DNA from: Spinacia oleracea
Taxonomy: Eukaryota; Streptophyta; Magnoliopsida; Caryophyllales; Amaranthaceae
Assembly: GCF_020520425.1 (NCBI RefSeq)
Contig: NC_079492.1
Span: 113,681,157 to 113,745,156 of the forward strand
Length of the DNA: 64,000 nucleotides
Direction: 5' to 3'
The position numbers were made by a program, and so were the translations under genes. The first letter of the stretch is position 1. Each line of letters opens with the position of its first letter. The notes under the pieces were generated by a model that was given only the letters and a program-made list of their open reading frames with translations, did no database searches and was not told the origin of the DNA. Below are positions 1 through 11,576 of the stretch, piece after piece.

Positions 1-555
1 GAGGCCGGATTGACACCTGGAGGTGGCGGTGGTCAGAGCTGATGGTGGTTAAAAATGTGGTGGGAAGGTTAGATGTGGAAGAAGGTAAACGAGGAAGGTA
101 AATGATGAAAGGAGGGTGGTAAATGTAGGAGGGGACATGGATAAATAAATGGGGTGGTATATACATAGTAAGCCCCATATTATACATTAGTGAAAGTAGA
201 TGTCAACTAGCTTAATTGGGATAGTTTTGAGGGGAAATACTCAAGATAATAGAATCTCGTCCACACTATTTACCGCCTTACATTTTGTGACTCTTTTTAT
301 AGACATACACACAAAACCATTATATGTTAGTAGGACTATCCTAAAATAATAACACATAAATATTTGATTTAAATAAAAGAAAAAGTTGTTAATGGAATTA
401 ATTGGTTATATAGAATAGCATGGCGCACCTAATTAATATGTACTAAATCTTATGTACTCATACAATTCTCTTACATCATTCATCGTATATTACTAAAATT
501 CAATACCCTCATTTGTTAATCCCCCCTCCCCCATATAACTACGTACTATTACATA
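1..555. other. Intergenic, no gene recognised
   Basis: The first 130 bases are purine-rich (GGTGG and GAAGG runs) and the rest is AT-rich. I see no open frame with recognisable protein content, no paired terminal repeats and no tRNA boxes. Confidence 0.4.
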
Positions 556-1271
556 TAGGGGTGTCATATCGGATCAACGGATCGGGTTTGGGTCGGACTC
601 ATCAAATTCGGGTTGAAACTGATCGAGTTGGAACCTATCCATTTGGCTAATGGGTTGGATTGGATCAAATTTAAAACTTAACAGATTGGATGGGGTCGGA
701 TTTTTTAAGCACGGGTTCATATCGGATCGCGTGGTAAACAAATCGCAATGTAATCGGGTTGGGTCGGATTGGATCGGATTGGACATGATGGATTGTTAAC
801 GGATTTAGTCGGACTATAACATGTTCGGGTTCATATCGGTTCGGATTAATCGGGCAGCGGCTAAAACAAGTTGGATTAAAACGGATTTAGCCGGGTTATA
901 TGAGATTCAGGTTTCATATCAGTTCGGGTTATTATAGGATCGGGTTACTATTATAACAATGAACTAATAACAAATAAAGTTTATTACGTCGTATTAATGA
1001 ACTAACTAGTGTATGGCTCGGGCGATGCCACGGTTGCTACATTGAATAACTAAAGTTTTAGATTTTTCTTGAGCTCAATACTTGACCAAAATAATTGTAT
1101 TCTATAGAATGAAAAATATCCGTTAAGTTCGTCAAACACAGACATGCTAAGTCATTTATCATGGCAAGTAAGTTTTCAATCATATCATCTTACAATTTGT
1201 ATAATTTGTTTTCTCGTGGAACTAAGTGCGTCAAATTAATAAACACCAAATTAGATATATATACAGCTATG

Positions 1272-1350
1272 TAAGGCAATCCTATAGTTGATTCTTATGA
1301 GACTTAAGAAATTAAGGCAATCCTATAGTTGATTCTTATGAGACTTAAGA
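1272..1350. repeat. 41 bp direct tandem duplication
   Basis: A 41 bp unit starting TAAGGCAATCCTATAGTTGA occurs back to back (1272-1312 and 1313-1350) without visible mismatch over the first 38 bases, which implies a recent local duplication. Confidence 0.8.
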
Positions 1351-1493
1351 CATTATGTTTCTTCATAGTTGTCATAATGCTTTAATTTTTTTTCTTTTGA
1401 AAATAGTCCATAGACATTAAAAAGTCACATAAGAATTTATTTGTTTTATACTTCATGTGAACATTTATTTATAAATTAATGTGAAGAGATAAC

Positions 1494-1600
1494 CCTAATT
1501 GGTGGTTGGTTAAGATGGTAATGAGAACTATCTTCCACACTTGAGGTCTGGTGTTCGAACCTCATCTTATTGATTTTTGGTTGTCTATTACATAATATTT
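1494..1600 (+). mobile_element. tRNA-derived SINE head
   Basis: An A-box-like TGGTTAAGATGGTAATG at about 1506 is followed about 40 bases later by a B-box GGTGTTCGAACCTC at about 1551, the spacing of an internal RNA polymerase III promoter. The flanks do not fold into a tRNA acceptor stem, so this is a SINE head rather than a tRNA gene. Its 3' end is not defined. Confidence 0.55.
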
Positions 1601-2337
1601 GGTGAATGGATGATGTGGCGTGAGGAGAGTACTACGTGACACATATACATTTTCCACAACGCTTTTTAATATATTAGTATAGATAAAGTAATAGTTAACT
1701 AGTATATATAATTTGTAAGAAATTAAAAAGTATAACGTCCACATGTAATTAGTTTAGTAAACTAATAATAAGTTATGGATTGATGATGATAACAAGTTCA
1801 AACTAAAACTTCGTAAGATTATAACTATACAAGAATAAATATATAATTCCATAATTGTATAACTATAGGGTTATCAACGATAATTACATAGTAAATAACT
1901 GTATAAGGCTATAACTATATAATTTTTTATAAGATTATAAGTTTATAAATATATAATTCTATCACATTTTAAATATAGAGTCAAGTAAGTTGGTACGGAT
2001 CAAAATTGGTTCGGATTAAACTGGTCAAGGGTTGAAAAGGTATGGATTAAATGTGTCACGAATTGAAAACGGATCAAAATAAACGAAATTTCTTCAAGTT
2101 TGAACGGGTTCAGGTTCAAATGGATCGGATCATAAACGGGTTTCAGATCGCTTCGGTTCGGATTAAATGGAGAGATCTTAATCGGATCAATATTAACGGG
2201 TTGAGTCAGATCCGAGTTGAATGTAATCGATCGGAATCGAATTTCAAATTTTAGCTCACGGGTTTTAGACGGTTCGGATTGTAAACATTCGGACAAATCC
2301 ATCGAATTTACTGTGTCAGATTGAGAATTGACACCCC

Positions 2338-2848
2338 TGATGACTTAACTGGATTGATCAGATATGTGTTCTCAAAATTATAATAAAAGGATCGGAGTAT
2401 AACAATATTAGAAGTACACTAGAGAATCGTTACTTATGTTTTTGGATATGTATAATATTGTTACAAATACTCCTTGACTCCTTCCCTTTCCGTTTTAGGT
2501 ATAACATTATCATAAGGAGTACTTTCTGTAATTCTGTTTAAGCTTTCAATAAGTATAGAAGAGGAGTAAATTAAATATAGTAGTGTTTGTTTCGCCGATT
2601 TTTGGTATGTGTGTTTGGTTTAGAAAAAATCATTTTCTAAACTCATATCTCAAACCTACAAGGCATGGAGTTTAGAAACCCAATGGGAAGGTGGGTATGA
2701 TATATAACTTTAGGTATCAAATAAAAGAAAAATATTCATTCCCGGATATAACCAAACACATGGTATTAGGAATTACGTTTCAACTCCATACCACCATGGT
2801 TTCATTTGCCATTCCAAACCAATACCACTATGCAAACCAAACGCCCCT
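2338..2848. other. Intergenic with possible TIR element
   Basis: Between about 2605 and 2848 the DNA begins GTGTTTGGTTTAG and ends AACCAAACGCCCC, and contains internal inverted pieces (CATTTTCTAAACTC, GGAGTTTAGAAAC). This could be a small TIR transposon of the GGGCGTTTGG-ended type. No gene is seen in the stretch. Confidence 0.3.
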
Positions 2849-3545
2849 TGTTGGAAATAATGCAAAGAAAGAGTATTACCATATTGTGAAAATGTCCCAC
2901 ATTGGTAGAAATGAAAAGGAGGCTTTTCAAGTGGAGTATTTAAAGAAAATGACTTTGTCCCACATGGAAAGAAAACAAGCTTTTCCTTTTGTTTAAATAT
3001 AGGGAAGTAATGTTTATACTTTGAAGTACTTCCCCAAGTGTTGTGGGCTAGAAGGGGGAATCCCCACGCGCTGCCGCCGCCTGTCCGGCCGGTTCGTGTT
3101 CGTGTTCGTGGCACGTGCGCGGTGTGGTGGGGCCTCCTTTTTGGGCCAAGTCGTAGCTGACGGTCCAGTCTTTATGAGGCCGGTCAGTTCCGTTTTAATT
3201 ACTCAAATCAATTCTGATTTTCAGTTATCAAAAGTTTTATTACATGATCAATTCTGATCAGCGGTTACAGGTGTTTTAATTACCCAATTAAATGTTAATT
3301 TTCGGTTACAAAATCTTAGTGGCTTTATAATCTGTTTGGGGATCAGTTTTGAAAGCACACCGAAAATCAAACTCTCTCTACTCCTATTCTGAGCATTATT
3401 GTGAGTTCCATGTTTCTCCTTAGTTGAGTGCACATTTTGGAGAGACGCTGTGTAAAATCTTGGGGGGCAACGCCTTTTCCGATTGCACCATAGTCGGGGC
3501 GAATTTTGCTTCTAAGACAGTGTTTCGTAACACGTCACAGCTTTA
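2849..3545 (+). mobile_element. Solo LTR or LTR fragment, Copia-like
   Basis: The segment begins TGTTGGAAATAATG, a start I associate with plant Copia LTRs, and has TCCCACATTGG-type motifs repeated at about 2896 and 2958. A GC-rich stretch follows (3060-3180), then a leader-like end (GGAGAGACGCTGTG, GCTTCTAAGACAG) near 3440-3530. No gag or pol follows, so it is a solo LTR or remnant. The 3' boundary is approximate. Confidence 0.45.
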
Positions 3546-4371
3546 TTTACATCAAATATTCGGCCCACATTTTATTAACATTTTCGGATTTTACAGTCTC
3601 ATTTCCTACACCCCTAAGTGGAGGGATTGGGGTTGGGGGGTTGGGGGGGAGGAGGGGTGTAAGGCTTATAATGGTCCTCTGAATGGGGGTCTTATGCAAG
3701 GGCAGCACAGAGGATTTCTTTTTACCTGAAAAAAAATGGCTGAGTATGACAATTGATGACGACATCTTTTTTTCCTAAAGCGCATCTTCATGCTCTCATG
3801 TGTATGATCAAACAAGTATATATATGCATGCATCTTTTAAAATCTCAACAGCCTTATAAGTACTTCGTAGTATTTATCAATGGAGCTTTTATTTTGAGGG
3901 AATTGTTGGGAAAAAAAAACTTATATATAATAAGGTTATATTTTGTACTTCTTATTAAACTTATTTTTCCAAAGTAAATTAATTATTTGTTATATTTGTA
4001 TTTTTTTATATAATATATTTTTCCAAATGAAATTAATTATGAATTATTTCTTATTCACTATTGTTTTTCCACACGTATTAAAGCATTGGAGAGTTAATTT
4101 TTACAGATGAAAAAAAATCAGTATTGTTTTTACTAAAACTAAGCTTATAATGCTTAAACAAGGCTTATCAAATTAAGTTTATGTAATATTAATACTATAA
4201 AAAAAAATTCACTTTATGTACACACGAAGTTTGGCAATGTAACTAATTAAGGAGTAATGAATTGAAAGTGAGAAAAGTTGGAAAGAGTAAAGTAAAATTA
4301 AATCTAAAATAGATAAAAATAAAAATCTAACAAGTTTATATTAAAAAAATGATTCTAATTAGAAATCTAAT
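3546..4371. other. 3' flank of CHX gene, nothing recognised
   Basis: AT-rich DNA downstream of the minus-strand CHX gene. A G-rich tract lies at about 3625-3660. No protein, RNA gene or paired repeat is supported, and no clear polyadenylation signal could be singled out. Confidence 0.35.
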
Positions 4372-7300
4372 CTAGTAACATGCCCAAGGACTAGCCCGTT
4401 GATCTCTTAAGACTTGTTGTTGCACTACCAATACAGATCCCGAGGTATTAAAGTCAAGTGATACCAAAAAATCCCCTATCAATCCTAATTCAGGATTATC
4501 ACTCCAATCTGATAACCCCTCCAATAAAGTTGGATTAATTCCACTTTTCCTCCCGACGACCCAAAGATCTATTGGAACGCTATCGTTCAACGATTGCACC
4601 GCCGAAACAGTTTCGAAACCATTGCTCACAACTACTTCCTTGTACACTACTTTGTCATTCATCTCATTTTTGACCCAAAACCAAGTTACCACCCCATCAT
4701 CCAACTTCCTTTCTGACTCATTATCCCCTTTGTATTCACTTGCCAAGAACCTAACAACGATCAATGACACATCAGGATGTTCTACCATTCGAGCTGCCAA
4801 TGAGAGGGCTTCACGAGCATCTGGCCCACCAAGGAATAACATGGCAAATTGACGATGTACACGGTGGCTCGTTCGAGCCGGAAGTGTTCCCCATGCAGCT
4901 GCATTTTTGCATGCTAGAATTCCCACGGAACATGGTGCGTGAGATAATGTGTTAGCATTAGCAGATTGAACTCCTTGCCTAAGTATGGCGGTTGAAAAAT
5001 CATTCCCATCTTCAATACATTTTTTATGGAAGGGTAAAATAATGAATCCTACCTTGTTCAATAAGGCAATTTCACAAATGTCTTGGTACATGGTCCGTTG
5101 AGGGGTAACACTTGTAAAAAAGTTCATAGTAATTGAGTCTGTACGAACCTCTTCGTAGAGCTTGATTGCGTTGTGAACAGCTTCGTTGTTGTTGTCGTAA
5201 TAATCATCACTTTGCTTCGTATGGTCGATGAATACTGGTGCAGCTCTCCCTACGAGTTCGATAAGGTAGAGAGCAAAAACTATAAAACGATCTTTACAAG
5301 TTGGATTAGCAAATTCCAACAGGCTAAATAGGCTAGCCACACTTTCTTGGTCGTAAATGCAGGCTAGGATTCGTAGTTCGGAATCTTGTACTGTGTGTTG
5401 TATGGTTCTTTTTTTATTGATCATATATGGTCTTGTAGGGTCATAAAGGTAATCAAGTATAGGGGTGGATATGCTAGTCATTATGATTGTCAAAATTACC
5501 ATCAATGAGAAAGATGGCGTGTTTACGATCTGCAAACAAAGATCTCGAGTAAGTAGCATATATATTTTTTTCCGAAGAGGAGTAAGTAGCATATATTTAA
5601 GAATTAAAACACCAACACTGGTAGTAAAATTTGAAATTAATTGAAGTATACAAATTAGATTCTAGTAGAAAATTGTATTCCATTAATATATTTAATTATT
5701 AATATGAAATATTCATAAAAACTTGATATCAATTTAGTAAAATCTTATATGACAATATTCTCCGTATGTAATAATCTAAATTTGTTTTTTTTAAAATAAA
5801 GTAAGAGGAAAGTATAAAAAGTTAAAGTTTAGCAACATCTAAAGAATATGTGATATAGTGGTACCTTTAAATCAATCCAATGAAGATATAGAAGAAACTC
5901 GGTTTGACCTCTAAGGCTAAGCATGAAGCCCATAGCAAGAGAATCTCTATACGACATGTCCATCCATCGGGCCGACATGGAAACTGAAATAAGCTTGGAT
6001 ACATAGCCCATAACAGCCATAGCGAAGAGTGGAGTTAAGCAAGACCAACAACCGGTCATTGCAAACACATTTGTCTTGAGCCCAATAGTAGCATATGCAA
6101 AAGGCATAAGAATATCATTCATAAAAACCTCACTCTTATTTACAATAGTTGCCCCGATAGGGGGTCCATTTGGTATAGCTAAACCAAGCCAAAGAGGGCC
6201 ATTTCCAATTGCAGCCCCAATAAAGTCGGAGAAGAAAGCAACTACAAAAACGGCGAGTAAAGTAGTAGTAATATATTTTTGATCCACGGGTTTACCTTCA
6301 GGAGTTTGCCGGTTAATCCATTCCATTACTAGTGGTACACCACCAAATATTAAGGTACCAACCCCAGCTACTGTTAACATGTAATAAATCGTGTTAACTT
6401 TTTTCCCTTCTCCTACCTTAAGGGCTTCAAATATAATAATCACCACTATACCAATAAGGTCACTAATGAGAGCCGTTGTTAAAGCAATGCGTCCAATGTC
6501 TGAGCTTAAAAGTTGCATGTCTCTTAGAATGGAGTAAATAACTGGAAATGATGTGATAATAACAGCCGATACTATACCTCCTATAGAAACATCCCTTCGG
6601 AGTTGTGGGTCCATGTATCCTCGTATACATGCTATTACTACCCCTATGCAAATTAGGGGTACTATCAACCCGGATATTGCAATCACCCAATGTTTCTTTC
6701 CGGCCTTAGTAATCACACCTAGGTCCGTTTTCACCGCCGTTACAAACATGAAAAACATGAATCCCATGATCCCGATATTTTGTATTACAAATCGCGAGTT
6801 ATCTGGAATCACATTCTTCGCAAAGTTCTCATTATGTCCTAGGACCGATGGTCCAAGGATTATGCCTGCCTACACACACAAATAAGTATTATTATTTTCT
6901 AGTGTAAAACATTCATAAAGGTAAAAATGTATGATTTTTCCTGGATGTATGGAGACTTATAAAACATGATATTTTGCATACCATGATTCCACGTATCCCC
7001 TCATTGATGCTTTTTTACTACTTGTTTCCATTATATTTCAAATTTATTTAGACAATAAAAAATAATCACGCTTAATAAATTTTTAGGATAGTATTCTAAA
7101 ATATATTTTACACCCCCCACACACACATATATATAGGATACAAGAAGGTTTCATTGATAACAAGTCGATAACCATAAAAAATAAAATTGAGAAAAGACTT
7201 ACAATAATATCGCAGATGACTTTAGGTTGTTTGAGAGGCTTCAGAGCGAATCTCATAATTTGACTGAAAATAAGAACTATAGACATTTCTAAAAGGAGAG

Positions 7301-7445
7301 TGGTAAAGGAGAAATCAAGAGGACTGGTGCCTTGAAATATTGAGAAAGCATGAGTACCACGGTTTCTTCGACAAATAATTTCAACAACTCGGCCATGATA
7401 ATCTATCACGGCAGATCCATTTAACTCAGATAGAGCTTGGTCCAT
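4372..7445 (-). CDS. Cation/H+ antiporter (CHX family, CPA2), copy 1
   Basis: Three exons by splice motifs: 7445-7203, 6869-5865 and 5529-4372 (243, 1005 and 1158 bp, both introns phase 0), giving 801 aa, a normal CHX length. CHX proteins exchange monovalent cations, mainly K+, for protons across plasma or endomembranes. Exon 1 holds the N-terminus and first membrane helix. Exon 2 carries most of the Na+/H+ exchanger domain: AGIILGPSVLG at residue 82, TSFPVIYSILR near 187, an ISD motif with Asp218, then NGPLWLGLAIPNGPPIGATI. Exon 3 is the cytosolic regulatory region (RTIQHTVQDSELRILACIYD, VGFIILPFHKK, DLWVVGRK). Where many CHX proteins have an Asn-Asp pair this one has Ser-Asp, keeping the acidic residue. 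The start chosen is ATG at 7445, matching the paralogue at 31473-34921. No stop or frameshift is seen, so it is probably functional. Confidence 0.9.
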
Positions 7446-7760
7446 AACAACAACAAACTTAACTTGACGACGACAACAACAAAATGAAGAAGAAATTTTC
7501 TTGATCACGACGATCAATTAATTTTTATTATGAAGACGATAATATGATCATAATCATGAATAATATAACCATGTAAGCAAAAATTTGAAACTAAACAAAA
7601 CAAAAATCAATCAAGTTAAGTTTTATTTTTTTGGGGTAAGAAAGACAGTGAGAGAGGGAAAGTGAGAGAAAGTAAAGCGGAGAAAGTGAGAAGAAAGGAA
7701 AGATTGAAGAATGGTTAGGCGTTAAATGTGGCGATTTATTTCCATTTTAGTTTCTATGTT
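7446..7760 (-). promoter_or_regulatory. 5' leader / core promoter of CHX copy 1
   Basis: On the minus strand, 7632-7715 is a long C/T-rich tract (CTTTC, TCTCTC), the pyrimidine-patch type common near plant transcription starts. No clean TATA box could be assigned. Confidence 0.3.
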
Positions 7761-7891
7761 ACTCCTACATTCTAGTCCTATCATTCATCCTCACTTTATG
7801 TAACCCTTTATGTTATTTTATTTTCTATTTTGTTTACTCTTACTTATTTAATATGTATGTATCCATGCCATTTTTAAAATGAAAAAACATA

Positions 7892-8175
7892 TTCCCTCTA
7901 TATTTATTTAAGGGATACACTTGCCTTTTTCGGCCGTATTTATTTAAGAGATACACTTGCTATTTTTAGTAACTTATCAACCCCACCATCTAATTAAATA
8001 ATATATCTACACCCCACCCCCACCCCCTCACTTTCTAAAATGACATGGTTCCCACTTGTTTTTCTTATTAAAATATCTACTCAACCCCACTTGTTTTATT
8101 ACTTTATTTCATTCAATTCTTTCTCTTAATACCCGTGCCCGACCAAGTGTATCTCTTAAATAAATACGGAGGGGG
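7892..8175. mobile_element. Stowaway-like MITE with TA duplication
   Basis: The left end (TTCCCTCTATATTTATTTAA) and the reverse complement of the right end (CCCCCTCCGTATTTATTTAA) pair for about 30 bases, with TA on both sides. A second copy of the terminal motif lies directly inside the left end at about 7929-7965. It is non-coding and about 284 bp long. Confidence 0.75.
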
Positions 8176-9835
8176 TATTATATTTGTTTCAGTGCCGGGC
8201 TATAATTACGTCACGACAATGAGACCCTGTGCAATATTTTTAAATGGTGCCCTTAATTCATTACTTTAAATTAAATATCCAATTTTTATTATACAAAAAA
8301 CCTTCACTTACAAAATTTTGTCGAAATGATAAACATAACAAACAAAAAAAAAGCATTAATAAAATCACTTTAAAAGTGTATCATTTAGCCGTTAAAAACG
8401 AGATTTTATAATGAATTGAAGGATGAAATGAAGTTGGAGATGAAAAGTTTTTTGAAAGTTGAATGAGAAATATGGGGAAGAACAGATGAATGTGTGTTTC
8501 CAAGTGTTTCCCATAATCCCAAGTGCATAGTAATGTAGCCCACTTGGACACCCGATTTTCATTGCACTCGGGTTCTTCTCTCTTTCAAAAAAAAAAAAAA
8601 AAAAGTGCATAGTAATGTACGTAAAAAAATGAAATTATAGAGTCAAACTACAACTGTATTAACTCTGAAAATCAATCAAAATGCAATTTTTGTTGTAAGG
8701 GGTTTCGAACCGAGCCCTCTACCGTATTAATGCATTACCTTAACCAATGCTCCAGTTTAATATTTTTGTATATTTAGGAAACTAATTAAAGTATATTTAA
8801 AAATAAAATTTTGGGGCCCTGTTCCGTCGCTCACCCCGTACCGCCCCAGAATCGTCCTGATTTGTTTTTTTTGTTCTATTCAATTACATCGTCTTCAATA
8901 CGTATCTTTGAATGTTTATATAATTCATTGTGTATTTTTAAAAGTAATAAAAGATGATACAACAAAAACATATAATGAAACAAATCTAACAAAATCTCAA
9001 ACACTTATTTCTTTATTTTATACAACTCACGAAATGCGTACAGTAAAACATTTTTTTTTTTTACTTTGACCTACTTAATAATAAGTAAGTAGAAATAAAA
9101 TACGGAGATTATATTATTTTAAATGTAATTAATAAAGTATCTACGATTGATTTGAACAAGTACTTCGTATTGGAAATCAAGTAAATCTATGAAAATAATA
9201 CACAAAAAATCATTAAAATTACCAAAAATTGTGTAAAACAAAAGATAAAAAATCAACAGACACAGACTTACCATTTGGAGTAGTTGCAGAAGAAATTCTC
9301 CCAAACAAAGGGAAAAAACTGAAATTAAGGATGAAATGGAGGAGAAACTTTTATATCTGAGTGAGAGAGAGAAACAAGAGGGTTGGTGGAGGCGGAGGTC
9401 TCTAGGTCTTGGATAAGGGAATAGTGCCCTTGCAGCGAACAATTACGGGGGCGAAGTTGTAATTGCGAAACTAATTGCAACTTGTATGACACGTGCACGC
9501 TGCGAATTTAGAAAAAAAAATAAAAAAATCGCAACGCTCTTTCGATTTAAAAAGTTGCGAAAAGCTCATTTAACTTTGACCCGCATTGACTATATAGTTG
9601 TTGCAACTCCTATAATTAGCATGAGTTGCAAATTTGCAATTGATGAGTTGCAAATGTCTCTACTAGTGTTAGAATAATTGAAATTGCTACTTTGTACGTG
9701 GTCACTTTGCTTTAAAGTTAATTCAAAGAACCTAAGGTCGGGTTGTCCAAAAATTATCTTTGTTAAGAGTGACGTAACCTTTTGTTTTGTTGTATTTAGC
9801 ATGTTGGGTGATGAAAGCAATAAACATACTTGCAC
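8176..9835. other. Intergenic, transposon debris
   Basis: AT-rich DNA with homopolymer runs (poly-A at 8588-8604, poly-T at 9050-9061). A possible donor site (minus strand, near 9271) follows a short serine/leucine-rich frame at 9272-9442, but no downstream exon is found. At 9663-9671 the sequence CTCTACTAGTG resembles a CACTA transposon end without a mate. No supported gene. Confidence 0.35.
8690..8765 (-). mobile_element. tRNA-derived SINE or tRNA relic
   Basis: On the minus strand TGGAGCATTGGTTAAGG (A-box-like) is followed about 35 bases later by CGGTTCGAAACCCC (B-box). This is the spacing of a polymerase III internal promoter. Flanks do not form a tRNA acceptor stem, so a SINE head or decayed tRNA copy is likelier than an active tRNA gene. 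Confidence 0.45.
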
Positions 9836-10052
9836 CGCGCGCTAAGGTAGTGTGGCCTGCAAGGCTTAGTAAGCGGCAAGCTCGCCTTGTGCGCTAAGGC
9901 CCAATGCCCACATACATAACTTAGGCGCCAAGTTACTTGGGCCATAAGTTGTTCGTTTTCCTAATCCTACAATAATTACACTTCTAGGTATTTGATTATT
10001 CCTAGTGTTCTAATAAATTTAATTAACTAGAATCTTAATGGGTTTAGTTATT

Positions 10053-10852
10053 TTTTTTGCTAAGCAAGTGAGAATAATATCAAGGCTCAAACAATTACAA
10101 CCTAAACTAACTTCAAGAGAAACAAACCAACTAGGTTGGACCATTTCAACAAGAAGTTAGCAAAACAACAAGCAGCTAGGAAAACAAAGCTTATAAGCTC
10201 ACAAACGAACTATTGTCTTTCCTGTTTACATACTTAGGCAAGATTGCTTGGATTCTACTCTTCACAGTTTGCTTCAAAGTACCAACTGTAACTTTAACAG
10301 CAGGAACCAACTGATCCCATAGACTAGTGTTCCTGCATCTCCAGATTAAGTACACCAGTGCCACAATTGCTGCATAGTACACCTGCTTCCTGAACTTGGT
10401 GTGTCTTCCATGCTTGATGCTTCTATATAAATGATGTAAATCAACAGCAGTAGTGTTGATCCCCAACCATGCCTTCATTGCAACCAAACATTGCTTGCTG
10501 TAAGAGCATTCAAAGAAAAGATGATGATGATCCTCATCCTGCTGTCCACAAATTAAACAACTTGCAGAACTACTGATACCAATTTTAGCCATTTTAGCTG
10601 TAGTTTGCAACCTGGATTGGATTACTAGCCAAGAAATAAACTTGTGCTTTGGGGTATTAAGCCTATTCCACACCAATCTGTCCCAATGGACCTTAGGTCT
10701 ATTACCTGCCAGCTTGTTATAGACTTGCTGCACAGAATATTTAGTCATTGCACCAATTTCTGCTTCAGTAAACACCATTTTGAGTTTCTCTTTAGTACTG
10801 AAAACCTGTATCCAATACCAGCTAGCTGTTATTTGATTGAGTTTCTCTTTAG
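10053..10852 (-). mobile_element. 5'-truncated LINE insertion with 13 bp target duplication
   Basis: GGGTTTAGTTATT occurs at 10040-10052 and again at 10853-10865. Between them is 800 bp with poly-T at the left edge, i.e. a 3' poly-A tail on the minus strand, and the C-terminal part of a LINE ORF2. Target duplication, poly-A and 5' truncation are hallmarks of target-primed reverse transcription. The target was the old Copia LTR. Confidence 0.85.
10191..10852 (-). pseudogene. LINE ORF2 C-terminus (zf-RVT region)
   Basis: The frame is open from the truncated insertion edge to a stop at 10191. It encodes the zinc-binding C-terminal region of plant LINE reverse transcriptases: a YSVQQVYNKLAG segment, TPKHKFISWLVIQSRLQTT, and CLICGQQDEDHHHLFFEC with the Cys/His pattern. 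Endonuclease and RT domains were lost by 5' truncation, so the copy cannot move by itself. It is the same family as the larger LINE at 41268-43981, whose C-terminus aligns along its length. Confidence 0.85.
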
Positions 10853-11246
10853 GGTTTAGTTATTTGATTCCTAATAGGATTACAATTATCTATTTCCACC
10901 CTATAAATATGTGGTTCATGATCACAATTTATACAACAAACAAGACATTAAACTCACGAGAGAATTCAATATTTGTCTATCACCTTTGTGAGTTTCCCGA
11001 GTGCATAAAACCTTAGAGAATATTCTAGTTGGTTGAATATAAAGCGGATACGGACGTGCTGTGGACTTTCTACGGAGGGGTGACATTTGGAGTCATGTAC
11101 TTCTTCTTGTTCGATTCGGGAGTAGCTAGGGAAGGTACGCATCACAATGTATGCTAAATTATGCTAATTGAATATGTGGCAATTAATTTGGATTCCTGAC
11201 TTTATGATTTTTCCGCATGAATTATATTGTTCATAACCTTACAACA

Positions 11247-11576
11247 CAACTTCCTTTAGGCATTCTTGCAAGAAACCAAATCAATAACTTAGCATAGGAT
11301 ACTTAAATCAAAATCGAGTGAAACCCAAAGCAAACAGCAAGAAGTTAAGGGTGGCAGAGGATCGGAAACAAATATATATTCTTCTTGTAGTTTATTACAA
11401 GCTTGGAAAAATGACTAAACTCATCCACTTCTTTTTATTTTTATTACTACTTTATCTACTTGTATTTAGTTTTATTAGTTGATCGGTTCTTCTGGTTACT
11501 GATTTTTTTATATGCAACATCAAACTGCATCCCTTTTTTTAATATTAATACCAGTATGATACAATATTATCAGATA
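11247..11576. other. Intergenic, nothing recognised
   Basis: AT-rich spacer between the old Copia LTR and the next MITE. No gene, repeat pair or RNA signal is supported. Confidence 0.4.

Larger units (their letters stand above)
556..2337. repeat. Element bounded by GGGGTGTCA inverted ends
   Basis: The left edge reads AGGGGTGTCATATC and the right edge TTGACACCCCT, an inverted pair of about 10 bp. Both flanks of the interior (about 575-960 and 1990-2330) are degenerate GGATCGGATT/CGGGTTCGG arrays; the middle is ordinary AT-rich DNA with a SINE-like insertion. Similar arrays lie at 40170-40360. No target duplication is convincing, so this may be an unclassified non-autonomous element or two nearby low-complexity tracts. 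Open frames across the arrays (rich in D, P, N, R) are translations of repeats, not proteins. Confidence 0.4.
9836..11246 (+). mobile_element. Old, 5'-truncated Copia LTR interrupted by a LINE
   Basis: The segment from about 10866 to 11246 is a diverged copy of the second half of the young LTRs at 50184-51523 and 59207-60546. It shares the CCTATAAATA TATA region (about 10900), GGACGTGCTGTGGAC, GCAGCTAGGGAAGG-like sequence, and the terminal CATAACCTTACAACA. The part before the LINE (about 9940-10039) matches the region upstream, and the GC-rich stretch at 9836-9910 may correspond to the GC-rich LTR middle. The LTR start is absent. This shows the Copia family has been active here in at least two periods. 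Confidence 0.65.

Noticed and set aside
574-786. Protein-like D/P/N/R-rich frames at 574-786 and 2000-2302
   Set aside because: They are translations of the degenerate GGATCGG arrays.
1494-1565. Functional tRNA genes at 1494 and 8690
   Set aside because: A- and B-boxes are present, but acceptor and anticodon stems cannot be formed; SINE heads or tRNA relics fit better.
6076-6885. Plus-strand and alternate-frame open frames opposite the CHX exons
   Set aside because: They are antisense shadows of the exchanger exons and carry no independent motif; the same applies at 4622-4955, 31543-31983 and 33604-33828.
7446-7517. Longer N-terminus of CHX copy 1 beginning upstream of 7445
   Set aside because: The extra residues (cysteine-rich) do not occur in copy 2, whose only ATG aligns with the one at 7445.
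9663-9671. CTCTACTAGTG as a CACTA right terminus
   Set aside because: No matching left terminus starting CACTAGTAGAG and no 3 bp duplication found, so a second CACTA element is not supported.
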